A DNA stretch of 64,000 nucleotides from Pelodera strongyloides (Eukaryota; Nematoda; Chromadorea; Rhabditida; Rhabditidae): positions 45,343 through 109,342 of the forward strand of contig JAANDG010000501.1 of assembly GCA_036852015.1 (NCBI GenBank), read 5' to 3'. The position numbers and the translations under genes were made by a program. The notes below the pieces were generated by a model. That model had not been told where the DNA came from. It worked only from the letters and a program-made list of their open reading frames with translations, and ran no database searches. Of this stretch, positions 23,401 to 34,500 are shown in pieces (position 1 is the first letter of the stretch; each line of letters opens with the position of its first letter).

Positions 23401-25544
23401 ACTCTCAAGTCCGGTATCGCTGGCTCCTTGAGGCACAATACGGGGCTGAAGGGCCGCCGAAGAAGTGTGCTGCTGCGGTGGGACGGGGCAATTCTGAATA
23501 GAGAATTTTATTATTAATACAATTACTACTGTACCTTACTCGAGAATACCGTACCTCAATCGAAACTACCGTACTCGTACCTCGCCTTTATCTCTTTAAA
23601 GCAAACTATCGGCCTCGTTTGTGAAACACATTCAGTACATCGGTATTCTTATGCAGATGTATTGAATGCATACGCAAAAAAATGAGCATAAACCAATTCA
23701 CCCCACTGAGCATAAATGTAGTTGTCCACGATGCGTTTCAAAAACCGACCGGTATTTCACTTTAATATCTAACATCAGAGATTTCTCTCTAACATACCAA
23801 GCAAGTATTACAAGTAGAATTAAGACGAAATCGAGCGCAAATAATGATCGTGAGGTATATTGGGAAATAATAATTAAACTTCGAAAAAACTACCGTACCT
23901 TAATCGAAACAACCGTACCTTAATCGAAACAACCGTACCTTAATCGAAACTGGCAGACCTGCCTGTGCAGCCTTGATCATCGACTCAAATCCCTGAAAAA
24001 CTATTGATAATGATCGCGTATTTTTGTAAAAAAAACTTGTAAATACGAAGCTTACCATATCAACAAACAATAGTGTTTTTCCATGAAGTGTGCTAGCAGA
24101 AGGCATCGTTAGGACTAATAAGTGTACATTTAATTGCATTTAAAAAAAACTTACCTTTGCATCAACAAGGTACTTCTTCGCTAGCTCAATATTTCCAGCA
24201 GTTTTCGCGTGGACGGCAGCTCGCTGAAAATGCAAAGGCTAATTATCACACCCATAAATATTCGATGTAAATTGTGTGTGGGTGTATGTGTACGTGTGTT
24301 AGTATGTGTGTGTTGTGTGTGTGCGTGTGCCTTTTATGTATCTACGCATGTAATTATATTATCTACGCTAGTAAAATGTGCTATTATGCGATTTGTGTTT
24401 ACACCCTTTTCATTATCGCAATGTTTCATTGACTCAACAAAGGTTGCACAAAATGTATTTCCAAGATTCATTCCAAGTAGGTTACATAAAAATATAGGCT
24501 CACCTTAAATTCAGCCTGTTGCTTGAGTAGAAACTCCAGGCTCGCCTGATTGCGAGACTCCCCGGGCGTGCCGGTCTTCGCAAACGGTCCTGTCTCGGGC
24601 ACGTAAGCTGGAAAAAATTATATCTATTTACGCAACGTCACTTACATGTTTATTACATTACATTTTTACCCATGTTTATTCCGCTTCCGTATCCTCTACA
24701 GAATTCACATAATAAAGTACTCCCACTTATCCCCAATTGCTATACAGGTACAGTATTCCCAGGAAAATTGCCCACTGTGCAGAACACACAGTACATCCTC
24801 AATACCATCCGCCATCGTATCCCAATAGATTTGAATATTGTACATCCATGTACAAACCCAAACACCTACAGTTACCGTATCCCCCGCATGGTGAATACAG
24901 GAGTACCCACCCCAGACCCGTAGCTACCGTAGCCCGGTCCCCCGCTTAAAAACAAAATTCCAACCTGGTACAGTCATACCCGGCGGTGCGACCGGCCACT
25001 CATCCTCAGCCACGGCCTGGCCGCGGGCGATCTGTTTGCGGATATCGGCAAGCTTGTCCAACGCCCTTTTATGCCTGGAATGAAATACAATTGTTCCTTA
25101 TGCTTAAGACCTCCATTGCTTACTTCATTATGCACTTCTACTCGAATAAGGCGTGCATAAATAAACTACACAAAAGTCAATGCCGCAGAAAACCACGTTT
25201 GATAAGTACAATTAAAAAAGAAACGAAATAAATACATTTACAGTAATAATAGGAAAAATGTTAAGGAGAGGAATTATGGATAGATAAAGTGTATCATGTT
25301 TTTTTTTACATGATAACCCCGTTTCGACCCTGATCGTATACGAGGGTTTTGCTGTAGTTGGGTCTCATCAGTGCGATGACCACAGCTTTGAGCGATAGGA
25401 GAAGAAAAAAAAATTTAAAAAAAAATTAAACGGGTTTCATCTCTCCATAACAATCTATGCATACTATTGTACTGTATCCTTAAAGTCTCATTACTAACAT
25501 CTCCGAAAACAATAACTGCATTTAGAAACCACCCAGATAATGTA

Positions 25545-25589
<45 letters not shown>

Positions 25590-28500
25590 ACCAAAACAAT
25601 TTAAAGATAAAACTAACCTTCTCGCCTTGGCCGATTCTCCCGCAGCTTCCGCCTGTTTCTGCATTTTTGTGTAATGCGCGGCGAGTGCCTCGACTCTCGC
25701 CATTGGTGCGCCAGACGAGGGTGCACTGGGCGCAGTCCTGGAAGGCACAGGTGGCGCAACGCAAATAGGCTCTGGCGCGGGCTCTTCAGTTGACGTTGAC
25801 CCAGATCCAAGCAATGCACCAAGCTCGTCCTAAAACAAGTGTGATTCTATATTACAGTAAAAATTTCATACCACGATTCACAAGTCAAGAGCAACCGGCA
25901 ACGCCCAGTTGGAAAATTAACGCGGGACACAAAGCCCTAACTAGCTCCCCATTCTCCATTCTACATTACAATACTGAGACACTGGTACATCGGGTCCCGT
26001 ACATTTCGCGCAATGCCCCTTCTCTGTCTTTCTCTCTCCCTATGTTCTTTGCCTATCCTACTCTAAACCTAGCCCCGTAAAAGACAATTCCAATTTCCAA
26101 TCCAATATGGCAAGACTGGCACAAAAAACAAGAGCCTCAATCAAGTAAAGAAACTAAATACTTACCAACAAAGCCGGGTCACTTTCCAGAGCTTCGTCAG
26201 GTAGATCAGGTAACGTAGGATCGGCTAATGCAGCAGCCAAGTGAGATGGATCGAGCTCTGAAATAACACAATACGTTTGGTCACGAAGAGGTCACCAAAT
26301 GGGCTGGCCCATTAAAAACCAGGCAACCGTCGCCAAATGGGTGCGGTCCATCGGTTTTTGAAAGAAAGTTGGAATTTACCAATGCTAGTGGCAATCCGTA
26401 TTGGTTGAGTGAAAATCACGACCAAATGGTCTATGAAAGAAAGATGATAGAAAAATACCTGATTTCTTCAATTGCGTTGTCGGTTTCTGCCTTGAAACTG
26501 CCGATGCGCGTTGTGTGGCTTGCTGCTGAAAAAGGCAATAATATTTACAAGAAAAAATTATTCCAGTGTATCTACATCGATACTGTAACAACGCTAAAGC
26601 TTAACGTTGTCACTCCTAAACATATTTCATCAATTAGCCAAAACACTAAAACAACAATTGCCAAAGTTTTAATAGACTGTAATAATCAATCGGTGCGGTC
26701 ATAAGACAACAGAGACTCAGTACCACCCAATAAATCAAAGAGAAGTTCCTAGCGAATTCGATGGGGTTTTTTTGCAATCAAACAACACAGCCAATATGGC
26801 GTTGATCTGGCGGTGAGCCCGCCGTACAGAAATAGTATTATGAAGTTGACAGTTAGGAGTTAGGATGAATAAACATAAACATTACAAAACAATTAAGTAC
26901 CTCGTCAAACTGCCTAGAAACGGACACGAGCTTCACAGCGCTCGCCTTAACTTTGGTCGCATCCGCCTCCTTTCCGCGCGGCACATATAAATCTCGTCTG
27001 AAACATGACGAAAGTGTAAATATGAATTAGAACTGCGAAATGAAAAATTGATGTTTCGGTCCGGCGGGAAGTGTAAATGTTGTAAAAATTACTACACTTT
27101 GTGGCAGGAGAAATAACACTAAAACTGTAACTTCAAATCAGTATTCAGCACGCATCATGCATTACGCTAACTACACAAACAACTACATCTGGTTTGAAGC
27201 AGGATAAATGAAGTGGAAAATTACGGTTAATAACAAGAATCAAAAAATCTTCAACCAACCTCCGCTGCAGAATGCCTCTGATTTCTTCACGTTTTCCTGA
27301 TCCGGGCTAAAAAGTACTGCTATATTATGAAGCATTCAATCTGCTGCATCTCGCTGGCTCTCTCTCTCTCTCTCTTCTCCCTCACTCTTTCCGAACGTTA
27401 AAACTCTCACCTGAGCGGACGAATTTTGTTTAGGGACAGGCGGTGGACCGTCCGACGCTACCGAAGTTGAACCTAAAGAACCTTTTTCCAGGAGCTTCAT
27501 TCATCCAATTTTCACAATACATTCTATTCAACCCCCAAAACAACGCATGTATTGACTAAATTGGCCCACATTGGTTAGTGATTTTACAACATGTTTGAAA
27601 CATATCGTTAAACAATATGACATCTGCTGGGCAAATCATTTCTATTTATGCATGCAAACCCACTTACTTTTACCATTTTACCCGTACTTTTTCCGTTACC
27701 GTATCCTCCATAGATCCCCGAATTCCTTATTTCGTAATGCATAATACAGTACTCCCACTCCTCCTCAATTCCTATGCAGTTAGAGGTACAGTATCCCTAG
27801 GGAATACGGCAATAACATCAGCCATCTCACCCCAAAAGATTTGAATACCGTAAATCGATGTACAAACCCAAACACGTACAGTTACCGTACCATCAACATA
27901 GTCAGTGAATACAGTACCCACCCAGTCCAGTCTTTGTAGTTACCGTACCCCGATACGCCACTTAAAAACAAAATTCCAACCTGGTACAATCATTGCCGTA
28001 CATGAAACAAGATGCAAAAAGCTTAACCATACCTGTATTACTCAATTGCGCCGCTATTTTCTGCTTGGACACAGCCGCCATCTGTATGACTTGTAGCTGA
28101 AAAAAAAAGAAAATTATAATAGGTAAAAATGCACAAAAATATGCTTTCAAGCCTATACACAAGCTTCGATACACATTGATAGACCTCGCGCATGTATACT
28201 TTTATCTTTTATCCTAACCTCATATTGGTGTTGATAACATAGATTATATTGATCGTCAACTAGAACTTCCAAGTACCAGGATTACAAATTACAACGGCTA
28301 GATTTAATGAACGTACTAACACATTGGGAAATTGACAATACAGTAAAAAATTTCACAAGAATACAGTTAGAAATATCACAACTGAACTCAAAAAGCAAGA
28401 GCAACCGTCCCTGACTAGCTCCCCATAGTTCATTACAATATTCCATTACAATATTGAGACCCTCGCGCATCGGGGGAACGTATACAAACAAGGGTCAACT

Positions 28501-31181
28501 ATCCTAACAGTCACTTCGCATATAGTACTCTATCATCGAAGTAAAGCCACATTTACGCATGTTGTTGTCCATAACAAATACATAAATCGCGCAAAGTCTA
28601 AATTACTTTCATTCCATTAGAAAGGCTCAGTTCGTTCTATTACCTGGTTAGTGTCAACGTTCTTGATACTCTCCTGGAAGGTCAACAATTTGCTAATATG
28701 ATCGGGAATGGGCGAGAGGCAGCACGCCAGCACATGCTTGTCACCACTACCCTCATTCGGAAGGTAGATGTCAACAACAGTCTGAAATCCCGGATTCTCA
28801 ACTTCCATTCAGGGAGTTCGAAACTCGAATGAATAGAACCCAGAGGTCATGTTTACCACTCAATTACCTAAGGAGAATTGGCAATGTTGTACTCTGTGTG
28901 TCTCACACTAGACTGCTATTCTGTCCCCAGGGAATAGTTTACCGAGAGGAGAGAACGGGAAAGGAGCATATTGCCTCTTTGCAAATTAATGGTACATTTT
29001 GCCACCGGTGTCCAGTGTCCAAACCACTTGATTAAGTCATCAAGCTAGAACAGCTTGATTGCGAAATAGCTTGGTCTTGAGAATTAGCTACCTCAAAAGT
29101 GATGCCTTTAAAAATAAGAAACTTATTGACATAAAATACCCTATTAACCAAATAACACACTAAAATACCTTTGGAAACTAAGAAACTCATATTGGACTTG
29201 GACTATACCAATAGCACAGTATGCGGTAGGAGACTAGTACCAGGTTAAATATTGCGCTGACATCTTACAAATTAGATCACATTGTACCCTCATCTACCGA
29301 CCAATAAAGATTCATTATTATTAAATACTACTCACATATCCATGCTCCCTGTAAGCTTGACTGAGAACGTAAACAATGTTGAACAAGTCGCTGATCCCAT
29401 CAGACTCTCTGTAAATGGCACACATGCCCGTATCCCACAGTCCATCCTGCTGCACCGGAGGGTCTCGCCACTCCTTCCTAAAACAGGAAACCAAAAACTC
29501 AGCACGATGACGGAAGAATACTTCCGCAATTTTCACACTTTCAATTACTGCGAAGTGCATGGTGGCGTAGAATTATGATGCATGGTGCTTAGTTAGAATT
29601 AAATGAACAGTGTGATTAAAATCCCGGGAACACGCGAATCACATTTACAGATGGGGAGTTAGTTACCCATACCCAGCACCAAAGTTTTATTTACATAGCA
29701 ACTTGTTCAAGTTAGAGATAATAAATGGGAAATGGGAATACTGTGGTGCATGGAAATTCCCAACGTATTCTTCAGCTATTTTGGTCAGCAATTCCTAAAG
29801 TCAGAACAAAAAGGGCGTCGTCATGTGCTATACGATATGAAAGTAGAAAACAATCACAACATTAAAACGATTTTTCAAGGCAGTAAGTAAAAGTAGACAA
29901 CGCCACTTATTCAAGGAATTATAGAACAAGTTTTTTAGAGGGGCCGATATAAACCTATATTTATTACCTGTTCATAATTCATCTAAAGAGTGTTTATTAC
30001 AATATATACAAACTAAATATCATTCAGCTTCACCCTAGGGAAGTGTTTCCGGTGAGCTTTCCCACTAAAGGTACAGTATACAGGTCATTTTAAAGTCATT
30101 TGCATATACACCTATGGACCTATGTGCAAATTGCATATGCAAATGACTTAACTTCCTTTCCCAAGGTCTGTCTACGGTATCTTTAGTAGTTAAGCTCACC
30201 GGAAATACGTCCCAGGGTGAAGCAGAGTGATATTCAGTTTGTATATATTGTAAATGATATTTAAATGCGAATTTGGTAAATAACAAATCAACTAGTGGCG
30301 AACAAACAATAGAATAATGATTGAACACCAAGATGAAAAAAAAAACAAAAATCTACCTGAAGTAGTCCTGCAAGAGCCTCACATTTTCCGAGTCCTTCTC
30401 CAATAAATCAGAAAAATCATTCGGGCCACCCAATTGGATGGCGTGATTAGTCTAAAACAAAACAATAATTGGAGAAAACACGGCACAATTATAAGCCAAA
30501 TTATGTCCCGTCTAATCAACGCAATATATATTATCGATATGTTGCACTAAAGTAATAGGAACGATTAACATATTAATAACCATCCGGGTGAAGAACACTA
30601 ACGGGCTTTTCTCCGCAGGTGGAATCGTACTTCGGCCGTTTGGAATCTATTTAGAAAAGTAGATTTCTACCGAACTTTCCGTACCAATACCGTTCCTCAA
30701 ACCTCGTCTCTGCTCTTTCTCTCACTCTCCTTATTTCTCTTTCTCTCGCCTCTATCTCTCTTCTTCTCCCACTCCTCTTTCTCCCTCTCTCCTTTATCTC
30801 CCTCATTTGTTTCTGTCTCAATTAATAACCTATCTTGATTGCAGATACGCCGTTAAGATACACAGTAATAACACACACTTCGACCAAACCAAGATACACA
30901 GAACCGCATACCAAATCAAGATACATGGAACAAGATACACAGAAGCTACAAACAAGTGTTAGACTATAAGACAATAATATCAATTAAGTAAACAATAAAC
31001 TACAAGATAATAATATCAATTAACTAACGCAAACCTGAACAAAAGGGGTCTTCCCCGATCCAGCTATTCCTGATAAAAGAACAGTCGGCGGCAGGATCGG
31101 ATCAGGTCTCCTTGGTGCCTCGCCTTCAGTCACTTGGACATTTTGTGTAATTGACGACGAGGGGGTGTCTGCATTCGACAT
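18730..31181 (-). CDS. DM14-domain (CC2D1/Lgd-related) protein, 25 exons, 794 aa, unusual architecture
   Basis: Exons in transcript order: 31181-31035, 30451-30357, 29477-29336, 28781-28644, 28096-28033, 27472-27411, 27306-27260, 26997-26901, 26525-26459, 26257-26166, 25829-25618, 25074-24965, 24607-24504, 24223-24155, 23992-23939, 23493-23403, 23303-23200, 22504-22378, 21748-21690, 21478-21333, 20996-20933, 19553-19476, 19352-19290, 19114-19049, 18816-18730. All phases agree (2385 nt). The start follows TTTTTAG by 1 nt, so it is probably trans-spliced. Residues about 38-45 are a Walker A motif (GIAGSGKT). DM14 unit 1 is about 362-420 (YTKMQKQAEAAGESAKARR, then WPVAPPG). Unit 2 is about 443-500 (QQAEFKRAAVHAKTAGN, GLPVSIK). 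A partial third is encoded by exons 17-18 (VDFDEMP). Known: CC2D1/Lgd proteins use DM14 repeats to bind ESCRT-III and act in endosomal sorting. No C2 domain is seen, and residues 608-794 are unrecognised. Exons 16-17 may be an optional 65-codon cassette. It could be two merged genes, but I found no internal start or stop. Confidence 0.74.
19825..19995. mobile_element. MITE family A copy in DM14 gene intron 21
   Basis: Full-length, near-perfect palindrome bounded by TTAA. Confidence 0.88.
20320..20466. repeat. ATT microsatellite
   Basis: (ATT)n with scattered ATC units, preceded by a TA run (20272-20290). Intronic in the DM14 gene. Confidence 0.92.
20481..20905. mobile_element. MITE family L copy in DM14 gene intron 21
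   Basis: 425-bp long-armed palindrome; edges TTAAAGGGATAGGTTCACCT and its complement; arms include CTCGAGCCAGGAGCAAGCT. It ends 28 bp from exon 21. Other copies: 50068-50435 (left-truncated) and 56481-56939. Confidence 0.88.
22095..22320. repeat. Intronic repeat, copy 3 (DM14 gene)
   Basis: Related to 24620-24975 and 27640-27985: shared CCGTATCCTMYA, CATAAT.CAGTACTCCCA, TACATCCATGTACAAACC and CAGTTAC. Three introns of the same gene thus share one ancestor. Confidence 0.7.
22650..22819. mobile_element. MITE family B copy in DM14 gene intron 17
   Basis: Right edge CCGGCCGGTATTTCACTTTAA; left edge decayed. Flanks match those of the copy at 23596-23765, so both came from one insertion before the intron was duplicated. 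Confidence 0.75.
22963..23036 (-). repeat. Tandem 20-bp repeat resembling a 5' splice site, copy set 2
   Basis: Four units of CGATTAAGGTACGGTAGTTT (minus strand) with small changes. The first follows a piece (GGCCTTCCGATTTCGATTACG) resembling the end of exon 15. Confidence 0.75.
23596..23765. mobile_element. MITE family B copy in DM14 gene intron 15
   Basis: Edges TTAAAGCAAACTATCGGCC and CGACCGGTATTTCACTTTAA. The same downstream flank (TATCTAAC.TCAGA) as the copy at 22650-22819. Confidence 0.78.
23885..23950 (-). repeat. Tandem 20-bp repeat spanning the exon 15 donor
   Basis: On the minus strand CGATTAAGgtacggttgttt is repeated three times, with possible donors after 23939, 23919 and 23899. 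Only the first keeps the frame; use of the others adds 20 or 40 nt and soon meets a stop. Confidence 0.8.
24276..24335. repeat. GT-rich microsatellite in DM14 gene intron 13
   Basis: Imperfect (GT)n with GTAC and GTGC interruptions. Confidence 0.85.
24620..24975. repeat. Intronic repeat, copy 1 (DM14 gene intron 12)
   Basis: About 350 bp similar throughout to 27640-27985, up to and across the exon 12 donor region (both end TTAAAAACAAAATTCCAACC). Confidence 0.8.
25546..25584. repeat. TA microsatellite in DM14 gene intron 11
   Basis: About 38 bp of (TA)n, lying close to the exon 11 donor. Confidence 0.95.
27640..27985. repeat. Intronic repeat, copy 2 (DM14 gene intron 5)
   Basis: Second copy of the 24620-24975 intron. 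It retains the donor-like CCAACCTGGTAC at its end although the neighbouring exon there is a different one (exon 5 at 28033-28096). Confidence 0.8.
29936..30260. mobile_element. MITE family M copy in DM14 gene intron 2
   Basis: Palindromic; shared with 42803-43215 (ACAATATATACAAACTAAAT, CACC..GAATTC-like inner arms, CATATGCAAATGACTT). The TTAA edges are decayed here. Confidence 0.65.
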
Positions 31182-31190
31182 TCTAAAAAC
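31182..31190 (-). promoter_or_regulatory. Probable spliced-leader trans-splice acceptor of the DM14 gene
   Basis: On the minus strand GTTTTTAG precedes AATG, so the start codon lies one base after an acceptor-like site with no upstream coding exon. Similar sites precede gene A (2922-2926), gene B (10211-10217) and gene C (45411-45414). This is the usual arrangement for SL trans-spliced nematode mRNAs; it is not proven without transcripts. Confidence 0.5.
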
Positions 31191-31385
31191 ACAGTACACA
31201 GTGGTGAGATTATGGTGCATTGTATTAAATCAAAAATCACGAACCATCTCTGCATTGTCTCAGCATATCTTAGGCAATAAATCAAAGTAAACATATGTAA
31301 TGACTAGCATCAGAGTTATAAGTAAACTAGCATTTTACACCATTTCATTACGCTCGAAAGCTACGCGCTAATCACAGGAAACCGA

Positions 31386-31565
31386 AAACTCCAAAAAAAC
31401 TCGGATCATACCGTAGTCACACCAAAAAAACTCCGCTCATGCTCCAAGAAAATTCGGATTATAGTGATCCGAGTCTTATTGGAGCATGCTCGGAGTTTTT
31501 TTCCGATCGTACTCCAAAAAAACTCCGATCGCGGTTTGAAATCCGAAAAAACTCCGAGCACAATA
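31386..31565. repeat. Inverted/tandem repeat with AAAAAACTCCGATC units
   Basis: Several CTCCAAAAAAACTCGGATC-like units in both orientations form imperfect hairpins around 31440-31510. They are related to the array at 33866-34045. Confidence 0.65.
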
Positions 31566-32052
31566 ACTGTTTGCTATAAAGCGCGCACGAATTACCGCAG
31601 GCAGCTTATATACTGTATACGAACACTGCAGAACTACAGTAATAAGGCACAAATTCGCGAAATCTTTTTTCCGCCAGTTTTTTTCGAAATTTTAATTTAA
31701 ATTTATGTTTTTATTATTAATTTTATTGTGTTTTGTAATGTTTCCAACGTCAATACATGTAATTTGCAAGCATTGCTGTATCATACCTATATATGTGTGT
31801 CTTTAGAACGGTGGCCTTATGCAACGGACTTGATTCAATCTTTACGTTGTGTACCTGATTCGAATTCTACAGAGCTCTCCTTGTATTACTAATCCACACC
31901 ACCTAGAAGGTAGTAAGATATTGCTGTTGCCTAGCTTTAGCTTCGTGATGCACATCGTATTCGCTACGCTCGAAAATCCGTTTCCGCTTCTCTTTTCTGA
32001 ATATCACTCCACTCTGAACATTCAGGTAGTGATTTGAGCCAAGGGACTCCAT

Positions 32053-32225
32053 ATGTCGTCTCTTGCCGGGTCAGTGGGTTGTGTTGAGGAGAGCCATCTT
32101 CGACTACGGACACCGGTAAGACATGATTATAGATTGCATTTCGACGAATATGGGTAAGTCTTGCGTTTACTATCGCTCTTATTATTTATTCTAGATGGCA
32201 GAACACCCCGAGTGACCGTCTTTGA
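32053..32225 (+). CDS. Weak candidate: short two-exon open frame, unrecognised
   Basis: ATG at 32053 opens 101 nt to a GTAAG donor (32154); a TTCTAG acceptor leads to 32195-32225 ending in TGA, giving about 43 residues (LRLRTPVRHDYRLHFDEYG, then WQNTPSDRL). More exon-like pieces bounded by AG and GT follow on the same strand (about 32521-32579, 32892-32960, 32961-33024), but I could not join them without stops. It may be a decayed gene, a non-coding RNA or chance. Confidence 0.2.
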
Positions 32226-32229
32226 CAAA

Positions 32230-33800
32230 TGGATGGAGAGTTTAGAGGTGTAATCTGATGGATCCTTGAAAGACGTAAGTTATTTTGAATGTTACGCTTC
32301 TTGCAGAGGGATTTTATCGTTCATTGCAATTTTCTGCGCTATTGTATTAAAATACGGCTGGAGGTTGTCTAACTGTGTCACTGTGTGTAACGGATCATGC
32401 CTCATTTTTTTGGTTCCGCTTCCGGGCCGGCCTGCGTTTTGGGAACCAGAATTGACCGAAGTTCGACGTCGTTTGGTCATTTAGTACATTTTAAACACAA
32501 ATTGATAATATTATTTTAGGACATGGCCCTTTCGACCTCTTCGTTTCTCTGCGTACTGGCTTCGACAGGAATTTCAGGTTAATTTATGTTCTATTCTTTT
32601 TCTTTGTTTATTGATTCCGCCAATTGTTCTCTCTGAACATACACCGTCTTCTAATGTCACGTATTGTCTGACATCGAACTTATAGCTGTTGTTTTTGATA
32701 CATTCCAAAATCGGAGCTTGTGCAAATAAACAAGACGCTGCAGAAAGTGGTTCCCTTAGGTCTGGATATGCACTATTAATATTCATGGATGTAGTAGGGA
32801 CCAAAGGGAATGAGAAATGAATGAGAGATGAGAGTTATAATTAACGCTTGACTAATCTGTTTAAATCTGCGTATTTATTGTGCATTTTTAGTGATGGTGG
32901 ACAAAATGACCTATGGCTCCCACTTCACATGAATCTGTTCATCGGCGAAAGGATTAGAAAATGAGAAGCCCGCTTCGAGATAAACTGATCAACGGATCAT
33001 TTGTGAAGGATATAGATATTTGGGTAAGAACATTTTTTGGTTTCCTTTGGAGGCAATTGTTACTTGTTACTTTTCGTCCTATAACTCCTATAAAAGTATG
33101 GTGGTACTCAGTGATTACTAATTAACTAATTTCTCTTTTTTTCGATGCAGGGAGACTGAACTAGCACCTTTGTTTGGATATCGTACGTGTATCGTACATG
33201 TTTTAATTGAATAATGTGCGTTGTGCTTCACCAATTTTATATTATAGTAGTAGATATTATAGATTATACTTGGGTCCTTGTGTGCACACACACAGTTCCT
33301 ACACTCCCTACCCAGCACATGCTATATTATTATTATATTACAGTACCTTTTCAGATGTGCACATGGATGCAGGACTTGGAGATGACTACAACCTGCCAGT
33401 CGCATTGTCGCCACGTAGTCACAGGATAAGGATAGTAGCCAGTCTAGTTCAAAGTGCAAGCCATTCATCATGTGTTTGGCTAGTTTTTCCACCATTATGC
33501 CTCTCTTTCTTAAAACTCACAGTCCATCTACACAATTTCTAATTTATAGTGTGTTCTATTCACGAATGTTACTTTACTGCCTGCGATTTTACTGTGCGTC
33601 CATCCTGCATATGTTTGTGATTTACTTCCCAAATGCTATTTTCCAAATTAGTGACCGATAAATTTCCCTGGATTGCTTTTGTTTTTGTTTCCAATTCATA
33701 ACTCGGCCTGTATGTGTAATTCCAACAAATTTTTTTTATGAATTATTTGTTATTTGGTGTACGTTGCGTTGCACTTGTTTTAACGTTGTAGTGGTTTATT
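32230..33800. other. Gene-poor region between DM14 gene and repeat array
   Basis: AT-rich, with scattered exon-like pieces on the + strand bounded by AG and GT (for example MRSPLRDKLINGS at 32961) that do not join into a frame. No known repeat recognised. Confidence 0.3.
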
Positions 33801-33865
33801 TTCCGCTTTAATATGAGGGAAGGGGGTGGTTATTCCCGCGGGCGGAAAAAATGTAGCATCTCGCT

Positions 33866-34045
33866 CCAAAAATACTCGGATCGTGCTCCAAAAATACTCG
33901 GATCGTGCTCCAAAAATACTCGGATCGTGCTCCAAAAATACTCGGATCGTGCTCCAAAAATACTCGGAGTGGATCCGAAAAAAATCCGATTGTGCCCCAA
34001 AAAAACTCGGAACTCACTCGGATTATTCGATGATCATGATCCGAG
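33866..34045. repeat. 22-bp tandem repeat plus inverted end
   Basis: Five units of CTCCAAAAATACTCGGATCGTG, then diverged units, ending in GATCCGAGTTTTTTTG, the inverted form. Together it forms a hairpin-capable element like that at 31386-31565. Confidence 0.8.
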
Positions 34046-34427
34046 TTTTTTTGTTGTTTTCCCAACACTATGAAGTACATAGAAATGCGAGTGGCGCACC
34101 ACAAAGAATTCGATATGGATAAATAGCAGTTCATATTAAGATACGTATTCGTTGCAACGAAACTACACGGGAAACAAGGATTCGACAAATAAAAGCAACA
34201 TTCTTTATATTAACAATAATGATAACCAAAAAAAAACTATTTACATTATTTACTATTTACCATTTACCATTTACTCAATAAAATTCATTGCTAGAAAACA
34301 TTAAACACATTTAACAATAACAAGTTTGCGTTCAATAAAGCAAAACAGCGATTGAAAGCTGAGAAAACAGCGATTGAAAGCATCAGAGACAGAAAAGAGA
34401 ACATACTAAAAACACTAAGTAGTCACC

Positions 34428-34500
34428 TTAAAGCGAAATGCTAGCCCCTTCGGAAAATTTGCATATATAAGAAAATCCTATGTATCCTATGCTAATTTGT
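34428..34500. mobile_element. MITE family A half copy
   Basis: Only the left arm (TTAAAGCGAAATGCTAGCCC to ATCCTATGCTAATTTG). Confidence 0.75.

Noticed and set aside
25494..25814. Frame ending in Tyr-Ile repeats
   Set aside because: The first part is exon 11 of the DM14 gene; the Tyr-Ile tail is the TA microsatellite beyond the splice donor.
30357..31181. GPN-loop GTPase identity for the N-terminus of the DM14 gene
   Set aside because: GIAGSGKT and a GGPN string occur, but the surrounding residues do not follow the GPN1-3 pattern and the other GTPase motifs are not visible.
33866..33975. Regular repeats resembling a CRISPR array
   Set aside because: Units are contiguous 22-bp repeats with no unique spacers, in a eukaryote.
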